Source of the DNA: Antarcticibacterium sp. 1MA-6-2
GTDB lineage: Bacteria > Bacteroidota > Bacteroidia > Flavobacteriales > Flavobacteriaceae
Length of the DNA: 64,000 nucleotides
Direction of reading: 5' to 3'
NCBI RefSeq assembly: GCF_021535135.1
Contig: NZ_CP091036.1
Coordinates: forward strand, 3,224,001-3,288,000
Notes under the pieces: generated by a model
Told to the model about the DNA's origin: nothing
The model's database searches: none
What the model saw: the letters and a program-made list of their open reading frames with translations, nothing else
Position numbers and translations under genes: made by a program
Shown: in pieces, positions 41,641 to 51,940 of the stretch
Position numbering within the stretch: the stretch's first letter is position 1
How the letters are laid out: every line of letters begins with the position of its first letter

Positions 41641-42712
41641 ATGACCCCTCCTTTACTGGCATTTAATGAAAAAGGAATTTACTGTGATCGGGCTAAGGTA
41701 TACCTGGATCCATGGAAACCTGTAGAAAATGCTATTATTTCCCATGGCCATGCCGATCATTCCCGCTGGGGTCACAAAAAATATATTACCCACCATTCTA
41801 ACGTTCCAATTATCAAGCACCGTCTGGGGGATATCCAGGTGGCAGGAAAAGAGTGGAATGAAAGTTTTACTATTAATGGAGTGAAATTTTCCTTACATCC
41901 TGCGGGGCATATTATTGGTTCTTCACAAATTAGAGTTGAGTATAAAGGGGAAGTATGGGTTTTTACCGGGGATTATAAAATGGAAGATGATGGAGTGGCA
42001 GTTCCATATGAGCTAGGTAAAATGTCATTCGTTTATTACTGAATGCACTTTTGGTTTACCTGCCTTTAAATGGCTGCCACAGCAACAGGTGATGACCGAA
42101 ATAAACGAATGGTGGCAGGAAAACAAAGATGACGGCCGCACTTCTATTCTTTTTGGCTACACTCTGGGGAAAGCCCAGCGTCTGCTTAAACATTTGGATC
42201 CATCTATTGGAAAGATCTATACCCATGGTGCGGTAGAAAATATGACCGAAGTCCTAAGGCCGTTAATGGATTTTCCGGAAACTATTCGGGTCACCAGAGA
42301 TACTACAAAGGAAGAATTGAAAGGCAGTATGGTTCTAGCTCCACCCAGTGCTCATGGTACGCCGTGGTTGCGAAAAATGGTGCCTTATGTAACAGCTTCG
42401 GCCAGTGGCTGGATGACCTTTCGGGGTGCGCGGCGCAGGAGAGCTATTGATAAAGGGTTTGTTCTCAGCGATCATTGTGATTGGCAGGGACTGCTAAAAG
42501 CCATCAAAGAAACAGGATGCGAAAAGGTAATCTGCACCCATGGGTACACAGATATTTTTTCAAAATACCTTTGTGAGCAGGGAATTGATGCACGTACAGA
42601 GGAAACCCAATACGAAGGAGAACTGGGTGAAATGGAAGCAAGAGCTGAGAGTACGGGAGAAGTAGTTCCTGATGAGGAAAGTGCTTCTATAAAAATAAAA
42701 AGTCCGAAGTAA
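41641..42712 (+). CDS. Ligase-associated DNA exonuclease (metallo-beta-lactamase fold)
   Basis: About 356 aa repaired, related to Artemis/SNM1-type nucleases and the first gene of the ligase-associated DNA-damage cluster. HGHADHSRWGHK gives the HxHxDH metal site; LHPAGHIIGSSQIRVE, VFTGDYKMEDDGVAVPYEPVKCHSFITECTFGLP and SDHCDWQGLLKAI follow. The frame breaks at 42012-42018 (GCTAGGT); GCCGGT restores YEPVKCHSF. The ligase follows in the same direction. Confidence 0.9.
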
Positions 42713-42797
42713 TTCCGCTTTAATCTTCGGAAGAAGCATACTACTAATGGAAAACCTCGAAAAAGATAACAATCAAAAAAAACCCCAAACCGCGGGA

Positions 42798-44403
42798 ATG
42801 GCTGCTTTTGCAGAATTGATCCGGAGCCTGGACAGCACTAATAAAACAAATCTAAAGGTAGAAGCGCTTAGTGAATATTTCAAGGAAGCAACAGATAAAG
42901 ATAAGGTATGGGCCATTGCCATTTTATCTCACCGCCGTCCGCCGCGACCCGTAAATACTACGCTGCTTCGCCACTGGGCATCAGAACTGGCAAATATTCC
43001 GCTTTGGCTGTTTGAGGATTCTTACCATATCGTGGGAGATTTGGCTGAAACAATCGCACTTATTATTCCTGTTTCCGAAGCAAATTCAGAAAAAAGCCTG
43101 ACGCAATTTTGTGAAGAAATACTGGCTCTCAAGTCAAAATCTGAAGAAGATAAAAAAGAATATTTATTTGAGAATTGGACACATTTAAATTACTATGAGC
43201 GATTCGTTTTCAGCAAATTAATTACGGGAAGTTTCAGAATAGGAGTGAGTCAGAAATTAATGACGAGGGCACTATCGAAATCGACCGGAATAGAAGAGGA
43301 TATTCTTGCTTATAAGTTAATGGGGAATTGGGATCCTAATAGCATCAGCTTTAAACAGTTGATCCTGGAAGAAAACGAGGAGGATTACCTTTCCAAGCCA
43401 TACCCTTTCTATTTGGCTTACGCTATTGAAGATGACGTTACTGCTCTTGGAGACGTGAAGGACTGGGCTGCAGAACATAAATGGGATGGCATTAGATCCC
43501 AGGTTATCATTCGCAATGATGAACTTTTTGTGTGGAGTCGTGGAGAAGAACTGGTGACAGATAAATATCCGGAATTTGATGTTTTTAAGTTTGCTATTCC
43601 CAATGGAACTGTGATAGACGGGGAGATACTTCCATTTATAGAAGGAGAAATAGGGACCTTCAACGATCTGCAAACCAGGATTGGCCGTAAGAATATTTCA
43701 AAAGCTTTGCTAAATAAAACTCCGGTTATTTTAAAAGCCTACGATATTTTGGAATGGGATGGAAAGGATATTCGGGATAGGGCTTATGCTGAAAGAAGGG
43801 ATATTCTAAAAAAGCTTTATTCTGAAGTTGCTGCAGAAGGTTTTCCGCTACACATTTCTGAAACTATTTCCTTCAACAGCTGGGATAAAGTTGCAGGAAG
43901 AAAGAGACCGGGCGAGAGAAGAAAGGTCTGAAGGTCTAATGCTGAAAAAACTTGATTCCCCTTACCTGGTGGGCAGGAAGAAAGGAGACTGGTGGAAGTG
44001 GAAAGTTGCTCCACTCACTATTGATGCTGTCCTAACGTATGCAATGCGCGGCCACGGAAGGAGAAGCAATCTATTTACAGACTACACATTTGGATTATGG
44101 GATGAGGAGAAGAAAGAACTGGTGACCTTCGCAAAAGCCTACAGCGGACTCACAGATGAAGAATTCAGAAAGGTTGATGCCTGGATCAAAAAGAACACTC
44201 TTGAAAGATTTGGTCCTGTGAGGAGTGTAGTTCCACACCATGTTTTTGAAATAGCCTTTGAAGGAATAGCAGAATCCGGAAGACATAAAAGTGGAGTAGC
44301 AACAAGGTTTCCACGAATTTTGAGGTGGAGGAAGGACAAAAAGATTGAAGACGCCAATACTCTGGAAGATTTAAAGACATTGATTAAAGTGCCGGGAGCT
44401 TGA
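42798..44403 (+). CDS. ATP-dependent DNA ligase (ligase-associated cluster)
   Basis: About 534 aa; start ATG 42798 gives the family N-terminus MAAFAELIRSLDSTNKTNLKVEAL, though an ATG at 42747 is possible. N-terminal helical DNA-binding domain (FVFSKLITGSFRIGVSQKLM), nucleotidyltransferase with the lysine in AEHKWDGIRSQ, VIDGEILPF, SEGLMLKKLDSPYLVGRKKGDWWKWK, then OB domain ending RFPRILRWRKDKK. One break near 43892-43896: an extra G (VAEERDRAREERSEG expected), with no RCCGGY scar. Same operon as the exonuclease; the helicase and PdeM follow beyond a repeat and DUF559 insertion. Confidence 0.92.
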
Positions 44404-44600
44404 GGTTTACCACCCCGGCCTGCGGTCACCCCTCCTTAAAATAAGGAGGGGAGCTTTTTACTCAGTTTTTATGGATTACATTGAAAAGGGCTCCTTCCCT
44501 TTTTTTAAGGGAAGGTGGATTAATCGGTAGATAAACGTGATTATTGTAAGATTAACAACACCGATTAAGACGGAAGGGTTTCCTGATATATTCCAATATT
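44404..44600. repeat. Palindromic repeat, copy 1
   Basis: Composite element: CCACCCCGGCCTGCGG, then hairpin CCCCTCCTTA..TAAGGAGGGG, then a spacer of about 50 bp, then hairpin CTTCCCTTT..AAGGGAAG, GTGGATTAATCGG and finally GACGGAAGGGTT. It begins directly after the ligase stop. Further copies at 45047-45220, 45268-45440 and a partial one at 45530-45580. Confidence 0.8.
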
Positions 44601-44637
44601 TCTAAATATGTGGTGATAAGATGTACTATAGCTTAAA

Positions 44638-45012
44638 ATGAAAGAACCTATACACAATAAAAAGAACTTAAAACCTTTTAGAAAAGAACTCCGGAAAGAA
44701 ATGACTTCGGCTGAGGCATTTTTATGGAAAGAACTTCAGCACCAAAAACTGGAAGGAAGAAAATTCAGGCGGCAACACAGTATCAAAAGTTTTATTGTAG
44801 ATTTTTACTGTCCTATGGAAAGATTAATAATTGAACTTGATGGACAGGTGCATCTAAATGCTTTAGCAGAGGAAAAAGACAGGAGAAGAGAAAAGGAGCT
44901 GGAGGCAATGGGATTTACTGTGCTGAGGTTTGAAAACAAGATGGTATTTGAAAATTTGGATTCGGTTTTGATGGAGATAACGAATATTTTTAGGGAGAAG
45001 GATAATGAATGA
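44638..45012 (+). CDS. DUF559 endonuclease-like protein
   Basis: 124 aa. FRKELRKEMTSAEAFLWKELQHQKLEGRKFRRQHSI, FIVDFYCPMERLIIELDGQVH and GFTVLRFENKMVFEN are the landmarks of DUF559, a PD-(D/E)xK/Vsr-like nuclease fold; the D of VDFYC and the E-x-D of IELDGQ are candidate metal ligands. It is enclosed by palindromic repeats and splits the ligase-associated cluster, suggesting a mobile or repeat-linked cassette. Intact. Confidence 0.85.
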   Translation: MKEPIHNKKNLKPFRKELRKEMTSAEAFLWKELQHQKLEGRKFRRQHSIKSFIVDFYCPMERLIIELDGQVHLNALAEEKDRRREKELEAMGFTVLRFENKMVFENLDSVLMEITNIFREKDNE

Positions 45013-45046
45013 TCTTGGCTTGGGTAAGTGAGATAAATTGTAAAAG

Positions 45047-45591
45047 TTAACCACCCCGGCCTGCGGCCACCCCTCCTTAAAAAAAGGAGGGGAGCTTCTT
45101 CCTCTGTTTTAATAGATTATATTAAAAAGGGCTCCTTCCCTTTTTTTAAGGGAAGGTGGATTAATCGGGAGATAAGCGTTTTCAGTTCAGGATTAACAAC
45201 ACAAATTAAGACGGAAGGGTTGAGGCTTTGGCGGAAGATTTTAGAGATAAAATTATGATTGTAACACTGAACCACCCTGGCCTGCGGCCACCCCTTCTTA
45301 AAATAAGGAGGGGAGCTTTTGATTCTCTTGCTATGAATTAAATTAAAAAGGGCTCCTTCCCTTTTTTTAAGGGAAGGTGGATTAATCGGTAGATAAGCGT
45401 TTTCAGTGCAGGATTATCAAACCGATTAAGACGGAAGGGTTAAAAAAGATTTTTGGATAGATTTAATTGCCAATTATAAAACGCTAATTTCAGTAAATAA
45501 ACGAAGAAATAAAAACATCCCCGGAACACTGACCCACCCCGGCATAGGCCACCCCTCCTTAAAACAAGGAGGGGAACTTTTGAAAAATTAA
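45047..45591. repeat. Palindromic repeat, copies 2-4
   Basis: Two near-complete copies of the 44404 element (about 45047-45220 and 45268-45440) and a truncated copy (about 45530-45580, first hairpin only). Copies keep both hairpins and the GACGGAAGGGTT end; spacers vary, as expected of an element dispersing or amplifying in place. No gene inside. Confidence 0.8.
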
Positions 45592-48081
45592 ATGAACCAA
45601 AAAGAACTTTTAAAACTTGCACATAATTGGTTTAAGAACCAATCCTGGAAACCCTTTGCTTTTCAAAAACAGACCTGGGAGGCATTTTTAAAAGGAAAAA
45701 ACGGATTACTTAACGCTCCTACCGGAAGCGGAAAAACTTATGCACTCTGGATCCCCATCGTGCTGGATTACATCAGGAAGAATCCCGATTATAAAACTAA
45801 AAAGCCTAAAGGATTAAAAGCGGTTTGGATTACTCCGTTGCGGGCACTTTCTGTGGAAATTGAACAGGCCGCTTCCCGGTTTGCAGAAGAAATGGGTACA
45901 GAGCTTACTGTTGGCATCAGGTCGGGAGATACTTCCCAAAAAGAAAGAGCTGCTCAAAAGAAACAAATGCCAGATCTTTTGATCACCACTCCCGAAAGTC
46001 TGCAGCTTCTTCTTGCTGCTAAAGACTATGACAAAACTTTTAAAAATTTAAATGCTATTGTTATTGATGAATGGCATGAACTGTTGGGGACAAAACGCGG
46101 GGTACAGGTGGAGCTGGGGCTGTCGAGGCTTAAAACTGTTTCTAAGGATCTGAAGATTTGGGGAATTTCTGCTACAATAGGAAATCTGCAGGAGGCACGG
46201 GAAGTATTATTAGGTCCTGATTCAGAAGCTTTTTTCAATTCAGAATTAATTAGAGCAGATATTAAAAAGAAGATCACGGTTAGATCAATTATTCCGGAGA
46301 AGATGGAAAGATTTCCGTGGCGGGGTCATTTAGGAATGCATTTAATTGATGAGGTTGTACCGATAATCCGTAATTCCAGAACTACCCTGTTGTTCACCAA
46401 TACCCGCTCCCAATGTGAAATTTGGTTTCAGAAGCTTATTAATAATTATCCGGAGTTTGCGGGAGAACTGGCGATGCACCACGGGAGTATTAATAAGGAA
46501 ACCCGTCTTTGGGTGGAGCACGCGATAAGAGATGAAACCTTAAAAGCTGTGGTGTGTACTTCCAGTCTTGATTTGGGAGTCGATTTTGCCCCTGTTGAAA
46601 CAATTATTCAGATTGGTGGGCCGAAAGGAGTGGCCCGTTTTATCCAGCGCGCCGGGAGGAGCGGCCATCAACCAGGCAAGGAGAGTGTGATCTATTTTCT
46701 GCCGACTCATGCCATTGAATTAATAGAAGCTTCGGCTTTGCAAAAGGCGGTTACGGAAACCGTGGTGGAAGACAGAATTCCGTACTTGTTGAGTTTTGAT
46801 GTTCTGGTTCAATATCTCACAACCCTGGCTGTGTCTAACGGATTTTTTCCGGCAGAAATTTATCCGGAGGTGAAATCCACCTTCTGTTACCGCGATATTT
46901 CCGAAGATCAATGGCGATGGATCCTCAACTTTATAACCAAAGGTAGCCAGAGTCTGCAGGCTTACGACGAGTATAAAAAAGTAGAAATTGAAGAAGATGG
47001 CAGGTTTAAAGTAAATGATCGTGGGGTAGCGATGAGGCACAGGTTACAAATTGGTACTATTGTGAGTGATGCTATGTTGAGTGTGAAATATCTTGCTTAG
47101 GTGGTTATATTGGTACTATAGAAGAATGGTTCATATCGAAATTAAATCCCGGGGATTCCTTCACCTTTGCTTAAGTAAAACTTTAGAGCTGATAAAGATC
47201 AAACACATGCAGGTGCTGGTGAGGAAATCTCCGAAAAAAATGCAAAAGTTCCCAGCTGGATGGGTGGCAGGATGACCTTTTCTGCTCAAATGAGTGAACT
47301 GTTGAGAAAGGAAATGTACGAAGCAAAAGCATCGGTCGATAGCGGGTTGGTTACAGACTGGAAGAAATCTCCGGAGTTAGTTGCCCTAAGACCTATTTTG
47401 GAGCGTCAACAAAAGGAATCAATAGTCCCGGGGAAAGACGAATTTTTGATTGAAACATTTAAAACCCGGGAAGGATACCACGCATTGTTTTATCCTTTTG
47501 AAGGTTAGCTGGTGCACGAGGCGCTGGCAAGTCTTTTTGCTTACAGGATAAGTCTGCTTACTCCCATTTCTTTCAGTTTGGCCTTTAACGATTACGGATT
47601 CGAACTGTTGAGCGACCAGGAATTTGATATGCAGCAGGTGCTGGATAATGATTTGTTTACTTCAGCTTACCTGATGGATGACCTTCAGAAAAGTTTGAAT
47701 TCCACAGAGATGGCAAGAAGGAAGTTTAGGGATATTGCTGTTATTGCAGGACTTGTTTTTACCGGATATCCAAATAAATTGATCAAAACAAAACATCTAC
47801 AGTCCAATTCCCAATTGCTTTTCAGTGTATTCAGGGATTATGAGCCGGATAATCTTTTATTTCTTCAGGCTTACAGAGAAACGTTTGAACATCAACTGGA
47901 GGAAGGAAGGCTTAGGTTGGCGCTGGAAAGAATAGCACATCAAACTATAAAATGGATGCCTTGTAAAAAGCCAACCCCATTTGCTTTTCCAATTATTACC
48001 GACAGGTTGAGAGATAAATTATCTTCAGAAAAACTGGAAGATCGCATTAAACGTATGCTGGAACAATTGGAAAAAGATTAG
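45592..48081 (+). CDS. Ligase-associated DEXH-box helicase (Lhr-like)
   Basis: About 828 aa repaired, Lhr-core-type helicase of the ligase-associated cluster. Walker A LLNAPTGSGKTYALW, WITPLRALSVEIEQA, LLITTPESLQLLL, DEXH box VIDEWHELLG, SATIGNLQEA, LLFTNTRSQCEIWFQ, MHHGSINKETR, CTSSLDLGVDFAPV and RFIQRAGRSGHQPG. Four breaks: 47095-47102 (GCCGGT), 47169-47176 (GCCGGT), 47504-47509 (GCCGGC read GTTAGC, an in-frame stop) and one A missing from the run at 47234-47240. Repair gives YLAGGYIGTIEEWF, FTFAGKTLEL and FEGRLVHEALASL. The PdeM gene follows 9 bp later. Confidence 0.93.
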
Positions 48082-48090
48082 ATTTGCAGA

Positions 48091-48726
48091 GTGACGGAAA
48101 AGCTGCAAATTAATGGTCAAAATTTCTCCCTGCACCCGAGCGGAGCCATGTTCTGGGAAGAGCAGGAGGCGCTGCTTATAAGTGATGTGCACCTGGGGAA
48201 GATCTCACATTTCAGGAAATTTGGCAGTGCTGTTCCACAAAAAGCCATTGCCGAAAATTTTAGAAGACTTACTGCAGCTGTTGAATATTTTAATCCGGTG
48301 AACCTGCTGTTTATGGGAGATTTGTTCCACAGTTCCCTCAATGCAGAATGGGATCTCTTTGCCGCGTGGATTGAAGAACAATCTGCGAAAGTTATTTTGA
48401 TAGCAGGAAATCACGATATAATTTCAGAAAATAAATACGAGCAGTTAGGAATTAAAATTTATTCTGAAATTTCACTTAATGGAATTTTGCTTACCCATCA
48501 CCCTGAAATAAGGGAAGAGCATTTCAACATCTGCGGTCATTTACATCCCGGTTTTAAGTTAAGAGGACGGGGCAGGCAATCTCTCGGGCTACCTTGTTTC
48601 CATAAAATGGACAGGCAACTTATTATGCCTGCTTTTGGAGAATTTACTGGTAATTTCTGGATATCTCCTGCGGCCGATGATCAAATCTTTGCGATAACTA
48701 AAAAGGAAGTTATCCTGGTCTCTTAA
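48091..48726 (+). CDS. pdeM: Ligase-associated endonuclease PdeM
   Basis: 211-aa calcineurin-like metallophosphoesterase of the ligase-associated cluster. Metal motifs LLISDVHLGKISHFRK, LLFMGDLFHS, LIAGNHDII, LLTHHPE and ICGHLHPGFKLRGRG. Starts with GTG 48091, 9 bp after the helicase stop, so they are cotranscribed. The family is a predicted or partly characterised DNA 3'-end-processing endonuclease. Intact. Confidence 0.93.
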   Translation: MTEKLQINGQNFSLHPSGAMFWEEQEALLISDVHLGKISHFRKFGSAVPQKAIAENFRRLTAAVEYFNPVNLLFMGDLFHSSLNAEWDLFAAWIEEQSAKVILIAGNHDIISENKYEQLGIKIYSEISLNGILLTHHPEIREEHFNICGHLHPGFKLRGRGRQSLGLPCFHKMDRQLIMPAFGEFTGNFWISPAADDQIFAITKKEVILVS

Positions 48727-48853
48727 ATTATAAATATTCCATAATCTTCTGCAGTAAAGCAACTCTCCTTGTTATCTTTTTTTAACTTGTTGTGCAGCGG
48801 CAATTATTACATTTTGCTGCTGAAAATTTTAATAGTTCAAAAGCAAAAGTTTT

Positions 48854-50677
48854 ATGGGTTATCTGCCAATTGAGAATTATGGAATAATTGGAGACTTAAA
48901 TACAGTCGCGTTAATTGGCCTTAACGGTTCTATAGATTTTATGTGTTTTCCTAATTTTGATTCGCCCAGTATATTCGCTGCACTTCTGGATGATGAAAAG
49001 GGTGGCAGGTTTAAAATTTGTCCTGAGTTTAAAGAAATGAAGACAAAACAGCTGTACCTGCCTGATACCAATGTTTTGCTCACCCGGTGTCTTTCTCCTG
49101 AAGGGGTTGGAGAAATAACTGATTTTATGCTTAGAGAGGAGCTTTACGATGGCAAGGAAATTATAAGAAGGGTTACCACTATAAGGGGGGAAGTACCTTA
49201 TAAAATGAAATGCTCACCCAGGTTCAACTACGGTAGAAGCAAATTTTCTGTTGAAAGAATTTCGGAAGTTGAAGTAATTTTTCGAAGTGAAGGAGACGAC
49301 AAAACTGCACTACGCCTTATGAGTTCTGTTCCGCTAAAAGTGGAGGGAGAAGATGTTACGGCAGAATTCACACTCAAGCCTACAGAAATTGCCGATTTCC
49401 TGCTTGAGGAGGTAAAGAACGAGTATCCTTCTGAAAGGGATTTTAAAGGATTCGTCACCCAAAGCCTGTTTGATACAGTAAATTACTGGAAAGACTGGAT
49501 TGCGCAGTCAAATTATACAGGTAGATGGAGAGATATGGTAAACCGCTCTTCCCTTGTTCTCAAGTTACTTACCAGTCATAAATATGGATCTATTGTAGCA
49601 GCTCCCACCTTTAGTCTTCCCGAAAGTATTGGTGGCGGAAGGAATTTTGACTACCGCTACACCTGGATAAGAGATGCCTCATTTTCAATTTATGCACTGA
49701 TACGTCTGGGTTATACCAAGGAAGCGGGAGCTTTTATGAATTGGGTAGAAAAATTGTGTGAGGATATAAAGGGACAGAACCGCCTGGGGATCATGTATTC
49801 TATAGACGGAAAAAAGAAACTGGAAGAATGGGAACTTGAGAATTTTGAAGGTTATAAAGAATCCTCTCCCGTAAGAGTTGGGAATGAGGCATACGGCCAG
49901 CTACAGTTAGATATTTACGGAGAGTTAATGGATTCTGTATACCTGTACAACAAATACGGAAATCCTATTTCTTATGATTTTTGGAAAAACCTGGAGAAGC
50001 AAATTGACTGGCTGAGTGAAAACTGGAAACAGCCTGACGAAGGAATTTGGGAAGTCCGGGGTGGCAGAAAGAATTTTTTATATTCAAGGCTGTTATGCTG
50101 GGTGGCTTTTGACAGAGCTATTAAAATTTGTGAAGCAAGATCTTTCCCGCTCAATGAAAAATGGCGGAAAGAGCGGGATATTATTTTCAACAGCATTTTT
50201 TCTGAATTCTGGGATAAAGAAAAGAAGTCTTTTATGCAATATCCCGGATCTGACACTGTAGATGCATCTACTTTGCTGATGCCGCTGGTGAGATTTATAA
50301 GTCCAACCGATCCGCGATGGCTTTCTACTTTAGACAGAATAGAGGACGAACTGGTCTCTGACTCTCTAGTCTACAGGTATAGACCCGGAAAAGCTGCAGC
50401 CGATGGTTTTGTAAGTCACGAAGGGACTTTTTCTATGTGTAGCTTTTGGTATGTGGAATGTTTGTCCCGGGCAGGACAACTTGAGAAAGCAAGATTCTAC
50501 TTTGAAAAAATGATGGGTTATGCTAATCACGTAGGTCTATATGCTGAACAATTAGGTTTCCAGGGAGAGCATCTGGGGAATTTTCCACAGGCATTTACGC
50601 ATTTGGGATTAATAAGTGCTGCGTATAACCTGGATCAACAATTGAACGACAGCCGAAATAAAGATGTAAATTATTAA
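48854..50677 (+). CDS. GH15 family glycosidase
   Basis: 607 aa, glucoamylase/trehalase-like GH15. GYLPIENYGIIGDLNTVALIGLNGSIDFMCFPNFDSPSIFAALLD is the N-terminal domain of the trehalase-type members; FDYRYTWIRDASFSIYALIRLGY, DEGIWEVRGGRKNFLYSRLLCWVA (candidate general acid Glu in WEVRGG), and HEGTFSMCSFWYVECLSRAG and GLYAEQ (candidate base region) form the alpha/alpha barrel. No signal peptide, so cytosolic. Two bases separate it from the dehydrogenase; together they could release and oxidise glucose. Intact. Confidence 0.88.
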   Translation: MGYLPIENYGIIGDLNTVALIGLNGSIDFMCFPNFDSPSIFAALLDDEKGGRFKICPEFKEMKTKQLYLPDTNVLLTRCLSPEGVGEITDFMLREELYDGKEIIRRVTTIRGEVPYKMKCSPRFNYGRSKFSVERISEVEVIFRSEGDDKTALRLMSSVPLKVEGEDVTAEFTLKPTEIADFLLEEVKNEYPSERDFKGFVTQSLFDTVNYWKDWIAQSNYTGRWRDMVNRSSLVLKLLTSHKYGSIVAAPTFSLPESIGGGRNFDYRYTWIRDASFSIYALIRLGYTKEAGAFMNWVEKLCEDIKGQNRLGIMYSIDGKKKLEEWELENFEGYKESSPVRVGNEAYGQLQLDIYGELMDSVYLYNKYGNPISYDFWKNLEKQIDWLSENWKQPDEGIWEVRGGRKNFLYSRLLCWVAFDRAIKICEARSFPLNEKWRKERDIIFNSIFSEFWDKEKKSFMQYPGSDTVDASTLLMPLVRFISPTDPRWLSTLDRIEDELVSDSLVYRYRPGKAAADGFVSHEGTFSMCSFWYVECLSRAGQLEKARFYFEKMMGYANHVGLYAEQLGFQGEHLGNFPQAFTHLGLISAAYNLDQQLNDSRNKDVNY

Positions 50678-50679
50678 TT

Positions 50680-51783
50680 ATGAAAGCCATTTCTTTAGTA
50701 CCGGGTACGACCAATATTTCTCTTGATGAAGTAGCAGAACCTATAATTACACGTCCAGACGAAATTAAAATGCAGGTGATAAGAGTAGGAATTTGTGGGA
50801 CGGACAGAGAAGAAGCGAGTGGTGGCAGGGCCGATCCTCCTGCAGGTAAAGAAGAACTCATCATAGGCCATGAAATGTTTGGGCAGGTGATTGAAGTAGG
50901 TGCCGGGATTTCTTCAGTAAAAAAAGGAGATTACGGCGTTTTTACAGTAAGGCGTGGTTGTGGAAAATGTAAAGCCTGTACAAACAACCGCAGTGACATG
51001 TGCTTTACCGGAGACTATACTGAAAGAGGAATAAAGGCAGCTGACGGTTTTCAGTCTCAATTTGTTGTGGATACTGAAGAATACTTCATTCCTGTTCCCG
51101 AAGAAATAAAGGAGCTGGGAGTTTTGACAGAACCCATGTCTGTGGCTTCTAAAGCCATAGACGAGGCAATGATCGTGCAGGGAGCGAGATTCAAAGACTT
51201 CGAAAATCCTTCGGAATGGTTCAAAGGAAAAAAAGCTTTAGTAGCCGGAATAGGAGCTATTGGTATTTTAGCTGCTTTTGCATTAAGATTACGAGGTGCA
51301 GAAGTTTACGGAATGGACATAGTTGACAGGACAACATTAAGGCCGCAGGTGCTGGAGCAAATCGGCGGGAAGTATGTTGATGGAAGGGAAGTACAGGTAA
51401 CAGATCTTGATGATTACCTGGGAGATATGGATTTTGTTTTTGAAGCCGTGGGTTATGCAGAGTTGCAAATTGAATTAATTGATGCCCTTGGAGTTAATGG
51501 TATTTATGTTGCCACGGGAATTCCGGCTGGGAATCGTCCTATTACTCTGGATGGTGCAGATCTCATGAGGCAACTGGTGCTAAAGAATCAGATTGTTTTA
51601 GGAAGCGTGAATGCAAGTATAGATCATTATAAAATGGCGGTACAAGATATACATACCTGTCACAAAATATGGCCGGAGGCTATCAGCAGAATAATTACTG
51701 AACGTGTTCCCTATACAGATTTTGATAAAGCCTTACATCATCATTCAGTAGATGAAATCAAAGTTGTAGTAGAGTGGACTTGA
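50680..51783 (+). CDS. Glucose 1-dehydrogenase (zinc MDR family)
   Basis: 367 aa medium-chain dehydrogenase with the look of archaeal-type glucose dehydrogenases. Catalytic zinc Cys in VGICGTDREEA, GHEMFGQVIEVG, structural zinc cysteines in RRGCGKCKACTNNRSDMC, TEPMSVASKAIDEA, Rossmann loop ALVAGIGAIGILAAF. Starts 2 bp after the GH15 stop: one operon, suggesting that glucose released by the glycosidase is oxidised to gluconolactone. Substrate specificity is inferred from family resemblance. Intact. Confidence 0.87.
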   Translation: MKAISLVPGTTNISLDEVAEPIITRPDEIKMQVIRVGICGTDREEASGGRADPPAGKEELIIGHEMFGQVIEVGAGISSVKKGDYGVFTVRRGCGKCKACTNNRSDMCFTGDYTERGIKAADGFQSQFVVDTEEYFIPVPEEIKELGVLTEPMSVASKAIDEAMIVQGARFKDFENPSEWFKGKKALVAGIGAIGILAAFALRLRGAEVYGMDIVDRTTLRPQVLEQIGGKYVDGREVQVTDLDDYLGDMDFVFEAVGYAELQIELIDALGVNGIYVATGIPAGNRPITLDGADLMRQLVLKNQIVLGSVNASIDHYKMAVQDIHTCHKIWPEAISRIITERVPYTDFDKALHHHSVDEIKVVVEWT

Positions 51784-51846
51784 AGTAGAGCTATGCAATA
51801 GCCAGCACTAATTTGCTGATGCAGATTTAATAACACAAATTCGGTA

Positions 51847-51885
51847 GCGCGGATTCGTTAGCGCGGATTTGTAATCCGTGCAGTA
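51847..51885. repeat. REP-like palindrome pair
   Basis: GCGCGGATTCGTTAGCGCGGATTTGTAATCCGTGC-type element, related to the copies after rplY and at 52790-52895. Confidence 0.65.
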
Positions 51886-51940
51886 CTTCAGCAATTCAAT
51901 AAAAAGAAGTATTTTAGTTAACCAACCAAAATTTCTTCCG

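Noticed and set aside
44404..45580. CRISPR or tandem satellite
   Set aside because: Copies are irregularly spaced composite hairpins around a DUF559 gene, not regular repeats with unique spacers.
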